NCBI RefSeq assembly: GCF_021049265.1
Contig: NZ_CP088018.1
Span: 2,356,001-2,420,000 of the forward strand
Source: Ruania suaedae
Lineage (GTDB): Bacteria; Actinomycetota; Actinomycetes; Actinomycetales; Beutenbergiaceae
Length of the DNA: 64,000 bases
Direction: 5' to 3'
The notes under the pieces: model-generated
Told to the model about the DNA's origin: nothing
The model's database searches: none
What the model saw: only the letters and a program-made list of their open reading frames with translations
Made by a program: the position numbers and the translations under genes
Shown here: piece after piece, positions 18,669-27,485 of the stretch
How positions within the stretch are numbered: position 1 is the stretch's first letter
How the letters are laid out: every line of letters starts with the position of its first letter

Positions 18669-19563
18669 GGATCCATTCGGCGGCCCCGTCGGCGAGCAGC
18701 CGGCGGGCGACGTCGGCTCCGGCGGCCACGGCCACGCCGGGATCCACCTGGGCCGAGGCCTCGAGCACCTCTCCCCCGCCGGGCCGGTAGGCCTGGGCGC
18801 GGAGGGTGAGCCGGTCGCCGTCGAGGGTGGCGTGGGCGGCGACGGGTGCCGCGCACCCGGCCTCCAGGGTGGCCAGCACGGTGCGCTCGGCCTGGGCGCA
18901 CGCCCAGGTTCCGCCGTCGTGGATCTGCGCCAGCGCCTGCGGGAGATCACCTGCGGGATCGGTGCGTACCTCCACCGCCAGGACGCCCTGGCCGGGCGCG
19001 GTGGGCCATGCGAGGAGTTCGGTGATCCGCTCGTCCAGACCGAGCCGGTGCAGGCCGGCGGCGGCCAGCACGACGGCGTCCAGGTCGCCGGAGGTCACGA
19101 AGCCGAGGCGGGTGCCGACGTTGCCGCGGATGTCGACCACGTCGAGGTCGGGGCGCTGCGTGCGCAGCTGGGCCACGCGGCGCGGGGACCCCGTGCCCAC
19201 CCGGGCCCCGTGCGGCAGCTCGGCGAGGGTGAGGCCGTCGCGGGCGCAGAGGGCGTCCCGGTGGTCCTCCCGGGAGGGGCTGGCCAGCACCTGCAGGCCG
19301 GGGTGAGGGGTGGTGGGCAGGTCCTTGTAGGAGTGGACCACCAGGTCGCACTGGTCGGCCAGTAGCGCGGTGCGCAACCGGGCGGCGAACACGCCCGTCC
19401 CGCCGAGGCTGGCGAGGGAGGCGCGGGTCAGATCACCCTCGCTGGTCATCGGCACCAGCTCGCACGGCGCCCCGACGGCGGCCAGGGCGTCGGCCACGGT
19501 GCCCGCCTGGGTGCGGGCCAGGTCCGAGGCGCGGGTTCCCAGCCTGAGGGGCCCGAGTGTCAC
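18661..19563 (-). CDS. hemC: Porphobilinogen deaminase (hydroxymethylbilane synthase)
   Basis: A 300-residue protein from the GTG at 19563, which overlaps the hemH stop (GTGA); this start gives [20 protein letters not shown], the canonical N-terminus. HSYKDLPT has the catalytic Asp, RVGTGSPRRVAQL the substrate-binding arginines, and LEAGCAAPVAAHA the Cys that anchors the dipyrromethane cofactor. It polymerises four porphobilinogens. Confidence 0.96.
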   Translation of the reverse strand: MTLGPLRLGTRASDLARTQAGTVADALAAVGAPCELVPMTSEGDLTRASLASLGGTGVFAARLRTALLADQCDLVVHSYKDLPTTPHPGLQVLASPSREDHRDALCARDGLTLAELPHGARVGTGSPRRVAQLRTQRPDLDVVDIRGNVGTRLGFVTSGDLDAVVLAAAGLHRLGLDERITELLAWPTAPGQGVLAVEVRTDPAGDLPQALAQIHDGGTWACAQAERTVLATLEAGCAAPVAAHATLDGDRLTLRAQAYRPGGGEVLEASAQVDPGVAVAAGADVARRLLADGAAEWIHD

Positions 19564-20765
19564 GGCTGCAGACCCGAGACCGCGGGCCCGAACCCGCGGC
19601 GGACGTTCTCGCAGCAGCCGGGTCGGCACACGTCGTACCAGGGGCCCAGGCCGGTCCGCGCGGGCCGGTCCGCGGCCGGTGTGGCCCGGATGCGCTCGAG
19701 CACCAGATCCACCAGGCCGGTCACGAACGCCGGGTGCACCCCCGGGGTGGCCACCCGCACGGCGTGCAGGCCGTGCTCACCGGCGGTCTCCATCGCCTCG
19801 TTGTCGAGGTCCCACAGGACCTCCATGTGATCGGAGAGGAAGCCGAGCGGGACGATCACCACGCCGTCGCGCCCGCTGGCCGGGAGGGCGGCGATGGCGT
19901 CGTTGACATCGGGCTCGAGCCACGGCTGGGTCGGCGGGCCGGAGCGGGACTGGTAGACCAGCTGCCAGGGCACGTCCTGGGCGCCGACGGCGTCCATCAC
20001 CACCTGCGCAACCGCCTTGTGCTGGGCGGCGTAGGCGCCACCCTCGCCGAGCTCGAGGTGGGCCGGACCGGAACGCTCGGCGTCCGCCGTCGGGATGGAG
20101 TGGGTGGCGAAGAGCACCTCGACGTTCGTGGCGCCCTGCTCGCGCAGGGTGGCGAGCCCGCCGGCGACGGCGTCGCAGAACGGGGTGACGAACCCGGGGT
20201 GGTCGAAGAACTGGCGCACCTTGTCCACCTCGAGCTCACCGGCCAGGCCGGTGGCCTCGAGGGCGTCGGCGATGTCCTCGCGGTACTGGCGGCAGCTGGA
20301 GTAGGAGGAGTAGGCGCTGGTGGCGATCGCGAGCAAGCGGCGGTGGCCGGCGGCGTGGGCCTCGTGCAGGGCGTCCGGCACGTATGGGTCCCAGTTGCGG
20401 TTGCCCCAGTAGACCGGCAGGTCGATGCCGCGGGCGGCGAGCTCGGTCTCCAGGGCAGCCTTGAGCTGGCGGTTGTGCTCGTTGATCGGGCTCACCCCAC
20501 CGAAGTGGCGGTAGTGGGTGGCGACCTCCTCGAGCCGTTCGTCGGGGATGCCGCGCCCGGCGGTGACGTTGCGCAGGAACGGGATCACGTCGTCCTGACC
20601 CTCGGGACCGCCGAAGCCGGCGAGGAGGATCGCGTCGTAGGCGGTGGGTTCGCTCACGTGCTCGGGTCCGTGCGCGGCCGCGGGACTGGCGGCGGGTACG
20701 AGGGCGCCCGGGGCGAGGTGGGCCTCGGTGGCCGGGGGCGGCTTCATGCCGGTGCCTGCGCTCAT
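19560..20765 (-). CDS. hemH: Ferrochelatase (coproporphyrin type)
   Basis: A 401-residue protein from [20 protein letters not shown], overlapping the hemQ stop (ATGA). [38 protein letters not shown] and [16 protein letters not shown] are ferrochelatase blocks; the His in ATHSIP is catalytic. A Cys in [10 protein letters not shown] and a cluster near the C-terminus ([10 protein letters not shown]) suggest a [2Fe-2S] centre, as known in actinobacterial enzymes. With HemQ next door it most likely inserts iron into coproporphyrin III. The N-terminal 35 residues are an unconserved extension. Confidence 0.95.
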   Translation of the reverse strand: MSAGTGMKPPPATEAHLAPGALVPAASPAAAHGPEHVSEPTAYDAILLAGFGGPEGQDDVIPFLRNVTAGRGIPDERLEEVATHYRHFGGVSPINEHNRQLKAALETELAARGIDLPVYWGNRNWDPYVPDALHEAHAAGHRRLLAIATSAYSSYSSCRQYREDIADALEATGLAGELEVDKVRQFFDHPGFVTPFCDAVAGGLATLREQGATNVEVLFATHSIPTADAERSGPAHLELGEGGAYAAQHKAVAQVVMDAVGAQDVPWQLVYQSRSGPPTQPWLEPDVNDAIAALPASGRDGVVIVPLGFLSDHMEVLWDLDNEAMETAGEHGLHAVRVATPGVHPAFVTGLVDLVLERIRATPAADRPARTGLGPWYDVCRPGCCENVRRGFGPAVSGLQP

Positions 20766-21448
20766 GACAGGATCTCCACCAGCTCGGCCGCGCCGACGCG
20801 CCGTCCGGTGTAGAACGGCACCTCCTCGCGCACGTGCATCCGGGCCTCGGTGTAGCGCAGGTCGCGCATGAGGTCGACCAGCTCGGTCAGCTCGTCGGCC
20901 TCGAGGGCGAGGATCCACTCGTAGTCACCGAGAGAGAACGCGGCCACGGTGTTGGCGAGCACGCCCCGGAAGGCCGCGCCGCGGCGGCCGTGGTCGGCGA
21001 GCATGGCGCGCCGCTCCTCCTCGGGCAGCAGGTACCACTCGTAGGAGCGCACGAAGGGGTAGATCGTCAGCCAGTCCTTCGGTTCCTTACCGCGCAGGAA
21101 GGCCGGCACGTGCCGGGCGTTGAACTCGGCCTCGCGGTGGATGCCCATGGCGTTGAAGGTGGGCAGCAGGGCGCCGAGGGTGCTGGTGCGGCGCAGCGTG
21201 CGCCAGGCGGCCTGCAGGTCCTCGGCGCGGTCGCCGTGCAGCCAGATCATCACGTCGGAGTCGGCCTTGAAACCGGAGACGTCGTAGAGCCCTCGGACCG
21301 TGACCCCGGGGGTGGCGGTCAGTGCGGTCTCGAGCTCGGCGACGGCGTCGGAGCCTGGGCCGGCGGTGGGCCGCCGGTGGGGGTCCTGCCGGAGCACGGC
21401 CCAGAGCGTGTAGCCGTGCGGTTGCGCGTCAGTCTCTGCCTCATCCAC
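20762..21448 (-). CDS. hemQ: Coproheme decarboxylase (chlorite dismutase-like HemQ)
   Basis: A 228-residue protein. [30 protein letters not shown] and the central block [20 protein letters not shown] identify the HemQ/ChdC family of the chlorite dismutase superfamily. It decarboxylates coproheme to heme b, the last step in Gram-positive bacteria and actinobacteria. Located between hemY and hemH, coupled to hemH by ATGA. Confidence 0.95.
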   Translation of the reverse strand: MDEAETDAQPHGYTLWAVLRQDPHRRPTAGPGSDAVAELETALTATPGVTVRGLYDVSGFKADSDVMIWLHGDRAEDLQAAWRTLRRTSTLGALLPTFNAMGIHREAEFNARHVPAFLRGKEPKDWLTIYPFVRSYEWYLLPEEERRAMLADHGRRGAAFRGVLANTVAAFSLGDYEWILALEADELTELVDLMRDLRYTEARMHVREEVPFYTGRRVGAAELVEILS

Positions 21449-21498
21449 CTCATCAGCGTAAACCGGGGGGATGGGGCCGATTGCGACTGGCTGTCAGT

Positions 21499-22896
21499 TC
21501 ACGGCCGGTGCGCTGCCGCCGCACCCGCCGTCTGGGCGTGCGGCACCACCGAGGCGAGGCCGGATCCGCAGATCCATGCGCCCGTCAGGTGCAGGTTCCC
21601 GACGGCGTCGCTCGCCTCCCGCAGCGGGCCGACCCGCTGTGATGTCTCCCACCCGAGCACCGGGGCCGGTGGGGTGAGGCGGGTGCGGGCGAGTCCGAGC
21701 AGGGCATCATCCGGCCAGGGCGGGCCGGTGCCGGTCAGCCGGGCTGCATCGCGCAGGCCGAGGGCGCGCTGGGCGCGCTCGTCCTCAGGGACGATCGGGC
21801 TGCCGTCGGCGCGGGTGCTGTAGGACAGGCGCACGACGATGCGCTCGGGCCCAGCCACGCGCCCGACCCAGTCCCACTTGGCGCTGGCGTAGGTGAGGGC
21901 CTTGGCGCCCTCCCCCGGGTCGGCCACGAGGGTGCCTGCCTGATCGTGCGGCGGGAGGGAGGTGGCATCCAGGACGAGGGTGAGCAGATCGATCTGCTGC
22001 GGCGCGGGCCAGTCGGCGGCGTAGGAGGCCAGGCCGGGGTGGTCGGCGAGGGCGGGCCAGGTGTGCGGGGCCGAGGCGAGCACGAGGGAGGTGGCCTGCA
22101 GGAGGCGGGGGGCGCCGTCGTGATCGGTGACGGTCAGTTCCCAGCCTGCGGACGTGCGCCGGGCCTCGCGCACGAGCGTGGCGGGAGCGAGGGTGACGCC
22201 GCGGGTGGTGAGGTCGCGCACGAGTGCCTCGATGAGGCGGTGGACACCGCCGTCGATCGCGGCGACGGCGCTGCCGGCGGGTGAGGCGGCGCGGAGGTCG
22301 GCCAGGGCGGCGGCCAGGGAGCCGTGGGTGGTGAGGCGCTCGTGGATGCGCGGCAGCAAGACCTCCGCGCGCAACTCCTCCGGTTCCACCGAGTGCACGC
22401 CGCGCACGATGGGGCGCACCAGCCGGTCCAGCACCGCGGGGCCCATGCGCGAGCGGATCAGCGTGGCGAGCGAGGCGTCCGGGTCCGGTGTGACCGGGAG
22501 GGTCAGGTCCTCGCGGGCCCGGGCGAGGCCGCCGGTGCCGAGGACGTCAGCCAATCCGGGGGCATCCAGGTCGGTGGGGATGCCGAGCACACCGGCCTGC
22601 GGGAGCGGGTGCAGGACGCCGTCGATGAGGACGCGGGCGGGAACGGGGAGGGGGGTGACGACGTCGAGCCCGAGCTCCTCGGCGAGGGCGGCGACGTGGG
22701 CGCCACGGGTGGCGAAGCTCTCCGCCCCGGCGTCGAGCGTGAGGCCGGCGAGCTCGTGGTGGCGGACGAGGCCGCCGAAGTTCGGCGAGGCCTCCACCAG
22801 CGTGACCGAGGCGCCGGCATCGGCGGCGGCGCGGGCGGCGACCAGGCCCGCCACTCCCCCGCCGACCACGGCGACGTCGCTCACGCGGGAGGTCAC
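21499..22896 (-). CDS. hemY: Coproporphyrinogen/protoporphyrinogen III oxidase, FAD-dependent
   Basis: A 465-residue protein. VSDVAVVGGGVAGLVAARAA is the FAD-binding GxGxxG fold followed by VTLVEASPNFGGLVR. HLTGAWICGSGLASVVPHAQ is the C-terminal FAD motif of HemG/HemY oxidases. In this pathway it probably oxidises coproporphyrinogen III to coproporphyrin III (CgoX activity). The GTG at 22896 was chosen because it overlaps the hemE stop; a second GTG at 22884 is possible. Confidence 0.93.
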   Translation of the reverse strand: MTSRVSDVAVVGGGVAGLVAARAAADAGASVTLVEASPNFGGLVRHHELAGLTLDAGAESFATRGAHVAALAEELGLDVVTPLPVPARVLIDGVLHPLPQAGVLGIPTDLDAPGLADVLGTGGLARAREDLTLPVTPDPDASLATLIRSRMGPAVLDRLVRPIVRGVHSVEPEELRAEVLLPRIHERLTTHGSLAAALADLRAASPAGSAVAAIDGGVHRLIEALVRDLTTRGVTLAPATLVREARRTSAGWELTVTDHDGAPRLLQATSLVLASAPHTWPALADHPGLASYAADWPAPQQIDLLTLVLDATSLPPHDQAGTLVADPGEGAKALTYASAKWDWVGRVAGPERIVVRLSYSTRADGSPIVPEDERAQRALGLRDAARLTGTGPPWPDDALLGLARTRLTPPAPVLGWETSQRVGPLREASDAVGNLHLTGAWICGSGLASVVPHAQTAGAAAAHRP

Positions 22897-23942
22897 TGCT
22901 CGTGCGCCCAGGCGACCAGGCGGGTCAGGACGTCGGGGTCGGTAGCCGGGGGGACGCCGTGGCCGAGGTTGAGCACGTGCGCGGGCGCGGCCCGGCCGGC
23001 GGCGAGGACGTCGGAGGCGTGGGAGGTGAGGGAGCCCCACGGGGCGGCGAGCAGGGCGGGGTCGATATTGCCCTGGAGGGGGACGCCGGGCAGGGCGGCG
23101 GCGGCCTGGTCGAGGGGGGTGCGCCAGTCCACCCCGACGACGTCCACGCCGACCTCGTGCATGGCGCCGAGCAGGTGGCCGGTGCCGACGCCGAAGTGCA
23201 CGGTCGGCACGTCGAGGCCGCGGACGGGCCGCAGCGCCCGGGCGGAGTAGGGCGCGACGTAGGCCTGGTAGTCGGCCAGGGAGAGTCCGCCGGCCCAGGA
23301 GTCGAAGAGCTGGGCGGCCGAGGCGCCGGCCATCACCTGGGCGCGCAGGAACTCCCCGGTCAGATCGGCCAGCCAGGTCATCAGGTCCGCCCAGACCTCG
23401 GGCTGGGCGTGCATGAGGGTGCGGGCGGCGAGCTGGTCCTTGGAGGGCCCGCCCTCGACGAGGTAGGCGGCAAGGGTGAAGGGGGCGCCGGCGAAACCGA
23501 TGAGCGGGGTGGGGCCGAGCTCGGCGGCGAGGCGGGCGATGGCGGTGGTGATGGGCGCGAGGTCATCGAGGGTGCGCTCGCGAAGCGCGGCCACATCTGC
23601 CGCGGTGCGGACCGGATGCTCGATCACCGGGCCCGTACCGGGCACGATGTCGACATCGACACCGGCGATCTTCAGCGGGACGACGATGTCGCTGAAGAAG
23701 ATCGCGGCGTCCACGCCGTGCCGGCGGACCGGCTGCAGGGTGATCTCGGTGACGAGGTCGGGATCGAGGCAGGCATCCAGCATCCGGGTACCTTGGCGCA
23801 GCTCGCGGTACTCGGGCAGGGACCGCCCGGCCTGCCGCTGGAACCAGACCGGCGTGGTCTCGGGGCGCTGCCCACGGTAGGCGCGGATGAGCGAGGAGTC
23901 GGAGGTGGCGGCGTGGAGGGGATGCTGCTCGGGAAGAGTCAC
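22893..23942 (-). CDS. hemE: Uroporphyrinogen decarboxylase
   Basis: A 349-residue enzyme from the GTG at 23942 (VTLPEQHPLHAATSDSSLIR). TPVWFQRQAGRSLPEYRELR matches the PVWxMRQAGR signature with Gln in place of Met. FSDIVVPLKIAGVDVD and IGFAGAPFTLAAYLVEGG are conserved. It removes four carboxyl groups to give coproporphyrinogen III. It is the first gene of the minus-strand heme operon, with about 140 bases before the HNH gene in which I cannot place a convincing promoter. Confidence 0.96.
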   Translation of the reverse strand: MTLPEQHPLHAATSDSSLIRAYRGQRPETTPVWFQRQAGRSLPEYRELRQGTRMLDACLDPDLVTEITLQPVRRHGVDAAIFFSDIVVPLKIAGVDVDIVPGTGPVIEHPVRTAADVAALRERTLDDLAPITTAIARLAAELGPTPLIGFAGAPFTLAAYLVEGGPSKDQLAARTLMHAQPEVWADLMTWLADLTGEFLRAQVMAGASAAQLFDSWAGGLSLADYQAYVAPYSARALRPVRGLDVPTVHFGVGTGHLLGAMHEVGVDVVGVDWRTPLDQAAAALPGVPLQGNIDPALLAAPWGSLTSHASDVLAAGRAAPAHVLNLGHGVPPATDPDVLTRLVAWAHEQ

Positions 23943-24082
23943 GCGCTCGATTCTGACATCGACGGGCGGCGCCGCTGCACCATGGGCGGCCTGGATGCGC
24001 TCCAGCGACGCTCCCTGGCGTGCCCTGCACATGCCGGTGTCCCCGTCGGAGGTGGTGGTCGGCGGGGTCCGGGGCGGGGTGA

Positions 24083-25576
24083 TCAGAAGGGTGGCGGGTC
24101 GGTGCTGCCGGTGCGACTGCCGGCTCTGGGGCTGTGAGGACGTGGCGAGATCGCTTTGGCGGCGGCGTGCATCGAGTCCAGGGCTCGTTGGCGCACCCGT
24201 GCGGTCGAGGTCGCTGTGGTCCCCGGTGTGCTGGGCAGGTTGTAGGTGCCGGCGGGGGTGACCAGGTAGGCGCCGCCGTCGGGACTGGCCCAGTGGTAAG
24301 TGCCGGGGGTGATCACCTGGTAGGTCCAGCCCGCGTGCGTTTTCGCGCGGTGGTGGCGCCGGCACAGGGCGGCGAGGTTGGTCGAGGTGGTGGGCCCGCC
24401 GTCCTCGTGGGGGTCGATGTGGTCCAGGTCGGCTGATCGGGCGGTGCGGTGGCAGTAGGGGAACCGGCACGTGCCATCGCGCAGGATGACCTGCTCGCGC
24501 AGCCTGGGGCTGGCTTCATAGGTGGTGGCCGCGTACTCGGTGTTGAGGTCGATCACCGGCCGCACCAGCACCCGCCCGGCGGTGGCGCACCAGGTGCGGA
24601 CCTGCTCGGCGGTGATCGGGGAGCGGGTGTTCTCACACCGCCCCACACCAGAAGACTGCTCATCGAGGTCGGCGGCGGACAGGTGCAGATACAGCAACAC
24701 CGTCCGCCCCGTCGCTTCGTTGGGGTCGCCGGAGTCACTGGCACTGTCATCGTCCCCGGTGGCCCGGGCCAGGGAGGTGTGGCCGCGGGCGAGGTCGCCG
24801 AGGGCGACCGAGCGTCGCACGTCCTCACTGGCACCGGGCATGAGGGCCTTCAACGCGGCTGCGCGGGCGGAGATGGCTGCTTCCAGGTCCAGTGCGTCGG
24901 CGAGGTCGAGGCCGCCGCCGAAGGTGATGACCGCACCGGCGCTGGGATCGGTCGCGGTCGCCACCTGATCGAGGTCGATGTCGACGCGTCGCCCCTCCAA
25001 CGCCGCCTCGCGGTCCTTCTCGGCCTGCTCGGGGTCGAACCTCGCCACCGCCGCAGCCACGGTGCGTTCGATCTGAGCCACCGAGCAGGTCCCGATCGTC
25101 CAGGCGACCTGGGCATCGACCCGGGCGGCACCAGCGGCGGGGAGCCTCTTGCTCAACCGCGCCACCGTCCTGGCCCGATGCACACTGACCTGCCCGGCCC
25201 GCACCCGGGACCACAACACCGGCAGGCGGTAGGCCAGCTCGACCACCGCACCGACGTAGTTCATGGCGGCTTCGTTGGACTGTCCCAGCGCTGCGGCCAG
25301 GCGGGTGAAACCGAGATCGGCCACCCACGGGGCACCCTCCCCGGCCAGCCGCATCGGCTGCTCGGTCCCCGGCACCCCGACATGAACGTCGGGGTCGAAG
25401 ACCGCGTCCTGGGTCGTCTCCTCCGGGTCCACGACCGACTCACGCACCCACGCCAGCACCAACTCCGCGCGCTCGACCTCCACCGCCCGAGCCGCCACCC
25501 CATTGGCCCGCACGGCAGCCAGCAGTTCCTTCTCGGCCGGAGCCGAGAACGAGAATGCGGTGGCTGTCGATGTCAT
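24083..25576 (-). CDS. DUF222 and HNH endonuclease domain protein
   Basis: A 497-residue protein. The N-terminal DUF222 part spans about residues 25-330. The C-terminal HNH domain has CRFPYCHR, then DLDHIDPHEDGGPTTSTNLA and LCRRHHRAKT (about residues 365-415), with the Cys pairs and DHxxP-type catalytic site. These genes are abundant and often multi-copy in Micrococcales and mycobacteria; some sit in mobile or intein-like contexts, but their role is unknown. It lies between the two halves of the heme cluster. Confidence 0.92.
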   Translation of the reverse strand: MTSTATAFSFSAPAEKELLAAVRANGVAARAVEVERAELVLAWVRESVVDPEETTQDAVFDPDVHVGVPGTEQPMRLAGEGAPWVADLGFTRLAAALGQSNEAAMNYVGAVVELAYRLPVLWSRVRAGQVSVHRARTVARLSKRLPAAGAARVDAQVAWTIGTCSVAQIERTVAAAVARFDPEQAEKDREAALEGRRVDIDLDQVATATDPSAGAVITFGGGLDLADALDLEAAISARAAALKALMPGASEDVRRSVALGDLARGHTSLARATGDDDSASDSGDPNEATGRTVLLYLHLSAADLDEQSSGVGRCENTRSPITAEQVRTWCATAGRVLVRPVIDLNTEYAATTYEASPRLREQVILRDGTCRFPYCHRTARSADLDHIDPHEDGGPTTSTNLAALCRRHHRAKTHAGWTYQVITPGTYHWASPDGGAYLVTPAGTYNLPSTPGTTATSTARVRQRALDSMHAAAKAISPRPHSPRAGSRTGSTDPPPF

Positions 25577-25682
25577 GAAAGAAGCCTCCCACCGACCACC
25601 GACACCGCCCCATCACCCCAGGTCAGAGCGCACATCGCCGCAGTCCGTCGCCGGCCCCGGTTGTCACGCAGTAGCGTGCCGC

Positions 25683-26390
25683 ATGGCTACCTCGCCGTCA
25701 CCCGCGCACCGACCCCATCTGCTCCTGATCCCCGGCGCCGGCTGCGACCCCGCCTACTGGGACCCGCTCCGCGCACGGCTGACGGCCCTGGGCCACTCGA
25801 GCACCGCCGTCGACCTACCGTGCGAGGACGAGCAGGCCTCGCTCGAAATCTACGCACAGACCGCGGTGGACGCCGCCGAGCGCGACGGCGCCGCCGGCAA
25901 GCCCGTGCACGTGGTCGCCCACTCCTTCGGTGCCTTCACCGCCGGGCTCCTGCCCGGCCTGCTTCCGGTCACGCGCCTGACCCTGCTCAGCCCGATGATC
26001 CCCGCCCCGAACGAATCCGGCAGCCAGTGGTGGAGCGCAACCGACCAGGCCCGTGCGCACGAGCGGGCCGCAGCCCGCGAGGGTCTGACCCTGCCACTCG
26101 CCATGGACGACCTCTTCTACCACCAGTTCAGCGCCGAGCAGCGTAGGGCAGCCCAGGCCTGGGAACGCGACCAGTCCGACCGCGCGTTCTCCCAGCCCTG
26201 GCCCGGCCCCCGCTGGCCACCGACCCCGACGGCGGTGCTCGCCTTCGCCTCGGATCGTCTCTTCCCACCCGAGTTCCTCGAACGCCTCGCCGCCGAGCGG
26301 ATCGGCCCGCACACCGTCGCTCAGGTCCCCGGGGGCCACATGGGGATGGTGAGCCACCCCGACGCCCTCGCCGCGGCGATCACGGCCTGA
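25683..26390 (+). CDS. Alpha/beta hydrolase
   Basis: A 235-residue protein. HLLLIPGAGCDPAYWDPLRA is the oxyanion-hole strand. VHVVAHSFGAFTAGLL has the nucleophile Ser in an HSFG elbow. FASDRLFPPEF carries the Asp and PGGHMGMVSHP the catalytic His. The substrate is unknown. The start at 25683 is the ATG after TAGCGT (5 bases), with no clear ribosome site. The 3' end overlaps the MOSC gene by 11 bases. Confidence 0.88.
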   Translation: MATSPSPAHRPHLLLIPGAGCDPAYWDPLRARLTALGHSSTAVDLPCEDEQASLEIYAQTAVDAAERDGAAGKPVHVVAHSFGAFTAGLLPGLLPVTRLTLLSPMIPAPNESGSQWWSATDQARAHERAAAREGLTLPLAMDDLFYHQFSAEQRRAAQAWERDQSDRAFSQPWPGPRWPPTPTAVLAFASDRLFPPEFLERLAAERIGPHTVAQVPGGHMGMVSHPDALAAAITA

Positions 26391-26850
26391 GCTCCATCCG
26401 GTCCCCGATCTCGATCGGACCCGAGGTCAGCGCCCGGAACACCGTCCCCGCCCGGCCGCGCAGCACGATTCGCGCACCGTCGCTGATCCAGTCGTCCAGC
26501 AGCCGGCAGGGTGCCGCGATGCGCACGACCTCCAGCTCGACGTGCCCGATCCGGATCCGCTCGCCCGGCCGGGAGGGGATCTCACCGTGGGAGACGGTGA
26601 TGTTGCGGCGGGTGCCGGAGTGCTCGATCGGCGCCCCCAGATCCTCGGCCGCGGCCCGCAATCCCTCCAGCGACTGCACCGTCACGTGGCGATGCTTGGT
26701 GCCGTGGTACCGGTCCCCCACGATCCCGCGACCGGCCTCCACCTCGACCCCGGCCACGTCCTTGGTGGGCAACCGCGAACCCGGGGCGATGGTGAGCGCC
26801 ACCACGGTGGGCGGCTGCGGGGAGGAGGGGACGCCGTCGTGATCTGCCAT
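26380..26850 (-). CDS. MOSC domain protein
   Basis: A 156-residue protein from MADHDGVPSSPQPPTVVALT. GVEVEAGRGIVGDRYHGTKH, GTRRNITVSHGEIP and the Cys in IAAPCRLLDDW match the MOSC (molybdenum cofactor sulfurase C-terminal) fold. Single-domain MOSC proteins bind Moco-bound or other sulfur and are used in detoxification in some bacteria. No Moco gene is nearby. Longer upstream starts overlap the divergent F420-like gene and were not used. Confidence 0.88.
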   Translation of the reverse strand: MADHDGVPSSPQPPTVVALTIAPGSRLPTKDVAGVEVEAGRGIVGDRYHGTKHRHVTVQSLEGLRAAAEDLGAPIEHSGTRRNITVSHGEIPSRPGERIRIGHVELEVVRIAAPCRLLDDWISDGARIVLRGRAGTVFRALTSGPIEIGDRMELRP

Positions 26851-26905
26851 GAGGTCATGGTGACAGGCAGGGAATGCGGCGACCTGCCCCGCGGTTGCCA
26901 CCTCC

Positions 26906-27340
26906 ATGGCATCGATGACCGACGACGAGGTCCAGGCGTTCATCCGCGCGACCCCCGCCCGCACCGTGGCAGCAGCGACCACCCGCAAGGACGGCCGTCC
27001 GCATGTGGTGCCGGTCTGGGTGGCCTTCGACGACGAATCCGGGCAGATCGTGTTCAACACCGGCGCCGAGACCGTCAAGGGGCTTTCCCTGCGCCGCACC
27101 GGTCAGATCGCGCTGAGCTTCCACGACGACGTCCCCCCCTTCACCTTCGTCACGGTCGAGGGCACGGTCGCGCTCGTCGACGACCTCGACCAGGTGCGCC
27201 GCTGGGCCACCACCATCGCCGAGCGGTACATGGGCGCCGAGCGTGCCGAGGAGTTCGGCGCGCGCAACGGCGTGCCCGGCGAACTGCTCGTTCGCGTCAC
27301 ACCCACCAAGGTCATCGCCGAACGCGACCTTGCCGACTGA
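26906..27340 (+). CDS. PPOX-class flavin/F420-dependent oxidoreductase-like protein
   Basis: A 144-residue split-barrel protein. ATPARTVAAATTRKDGRPHV and VPVWVAFDDESGQIVFNTG are the classic start of the PPOX class F420-dependent family. FTFVTVEGTVALVDDLDQVR completes the barrel. The cofactor (FMN or F420) and substrate cannot be read from sequence. The start may be the ATG at 26906 or at 26915 (MTDDEVQAF). Divergent from the MOSC gene with 55 bases between. Confidence 0.88.
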   Translation: MASMTDDEVQAFIRATPARTVAAATTRKDGRPHVVPVWVAFDDESGQIVFNTGAETVKGLSLRRTGQIALSFHDDVPPFTFVTVEGTVALVDDLDQVRRWATTIAERYMGAERAEEFGARNGVPGELLVRVTPTKVIAERDLAD

Positions 27341-27485
27341 CCGGTCGACTGACCGGCCTGCCCGCGTAACCTCCCCCACACCTGCAGCGACCGCAGCCGC
27401 GCCACCGCGCGCACCGCGCGTCCTGCCACCTGGGATGTGACACCCCGTCCCGATCTGCGCCACCCGGCGCTCTTACGATGGACGG

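Noticed and set aside
24083-25576. DUF222-HNH gene as evidence of a mobile element in the heme cluster
   Set aside because: No flanking repeats, integrase or intein signs; these genes are common single loci in actinobacteria.
27341-27485. Intergenic gap before hemA as a possible tRNA or riboswitch
   Set aside because: No cloverleaf or known riboswitch core could be made out; only short GACCGG repeats and a -10-like TACGAT are visible.
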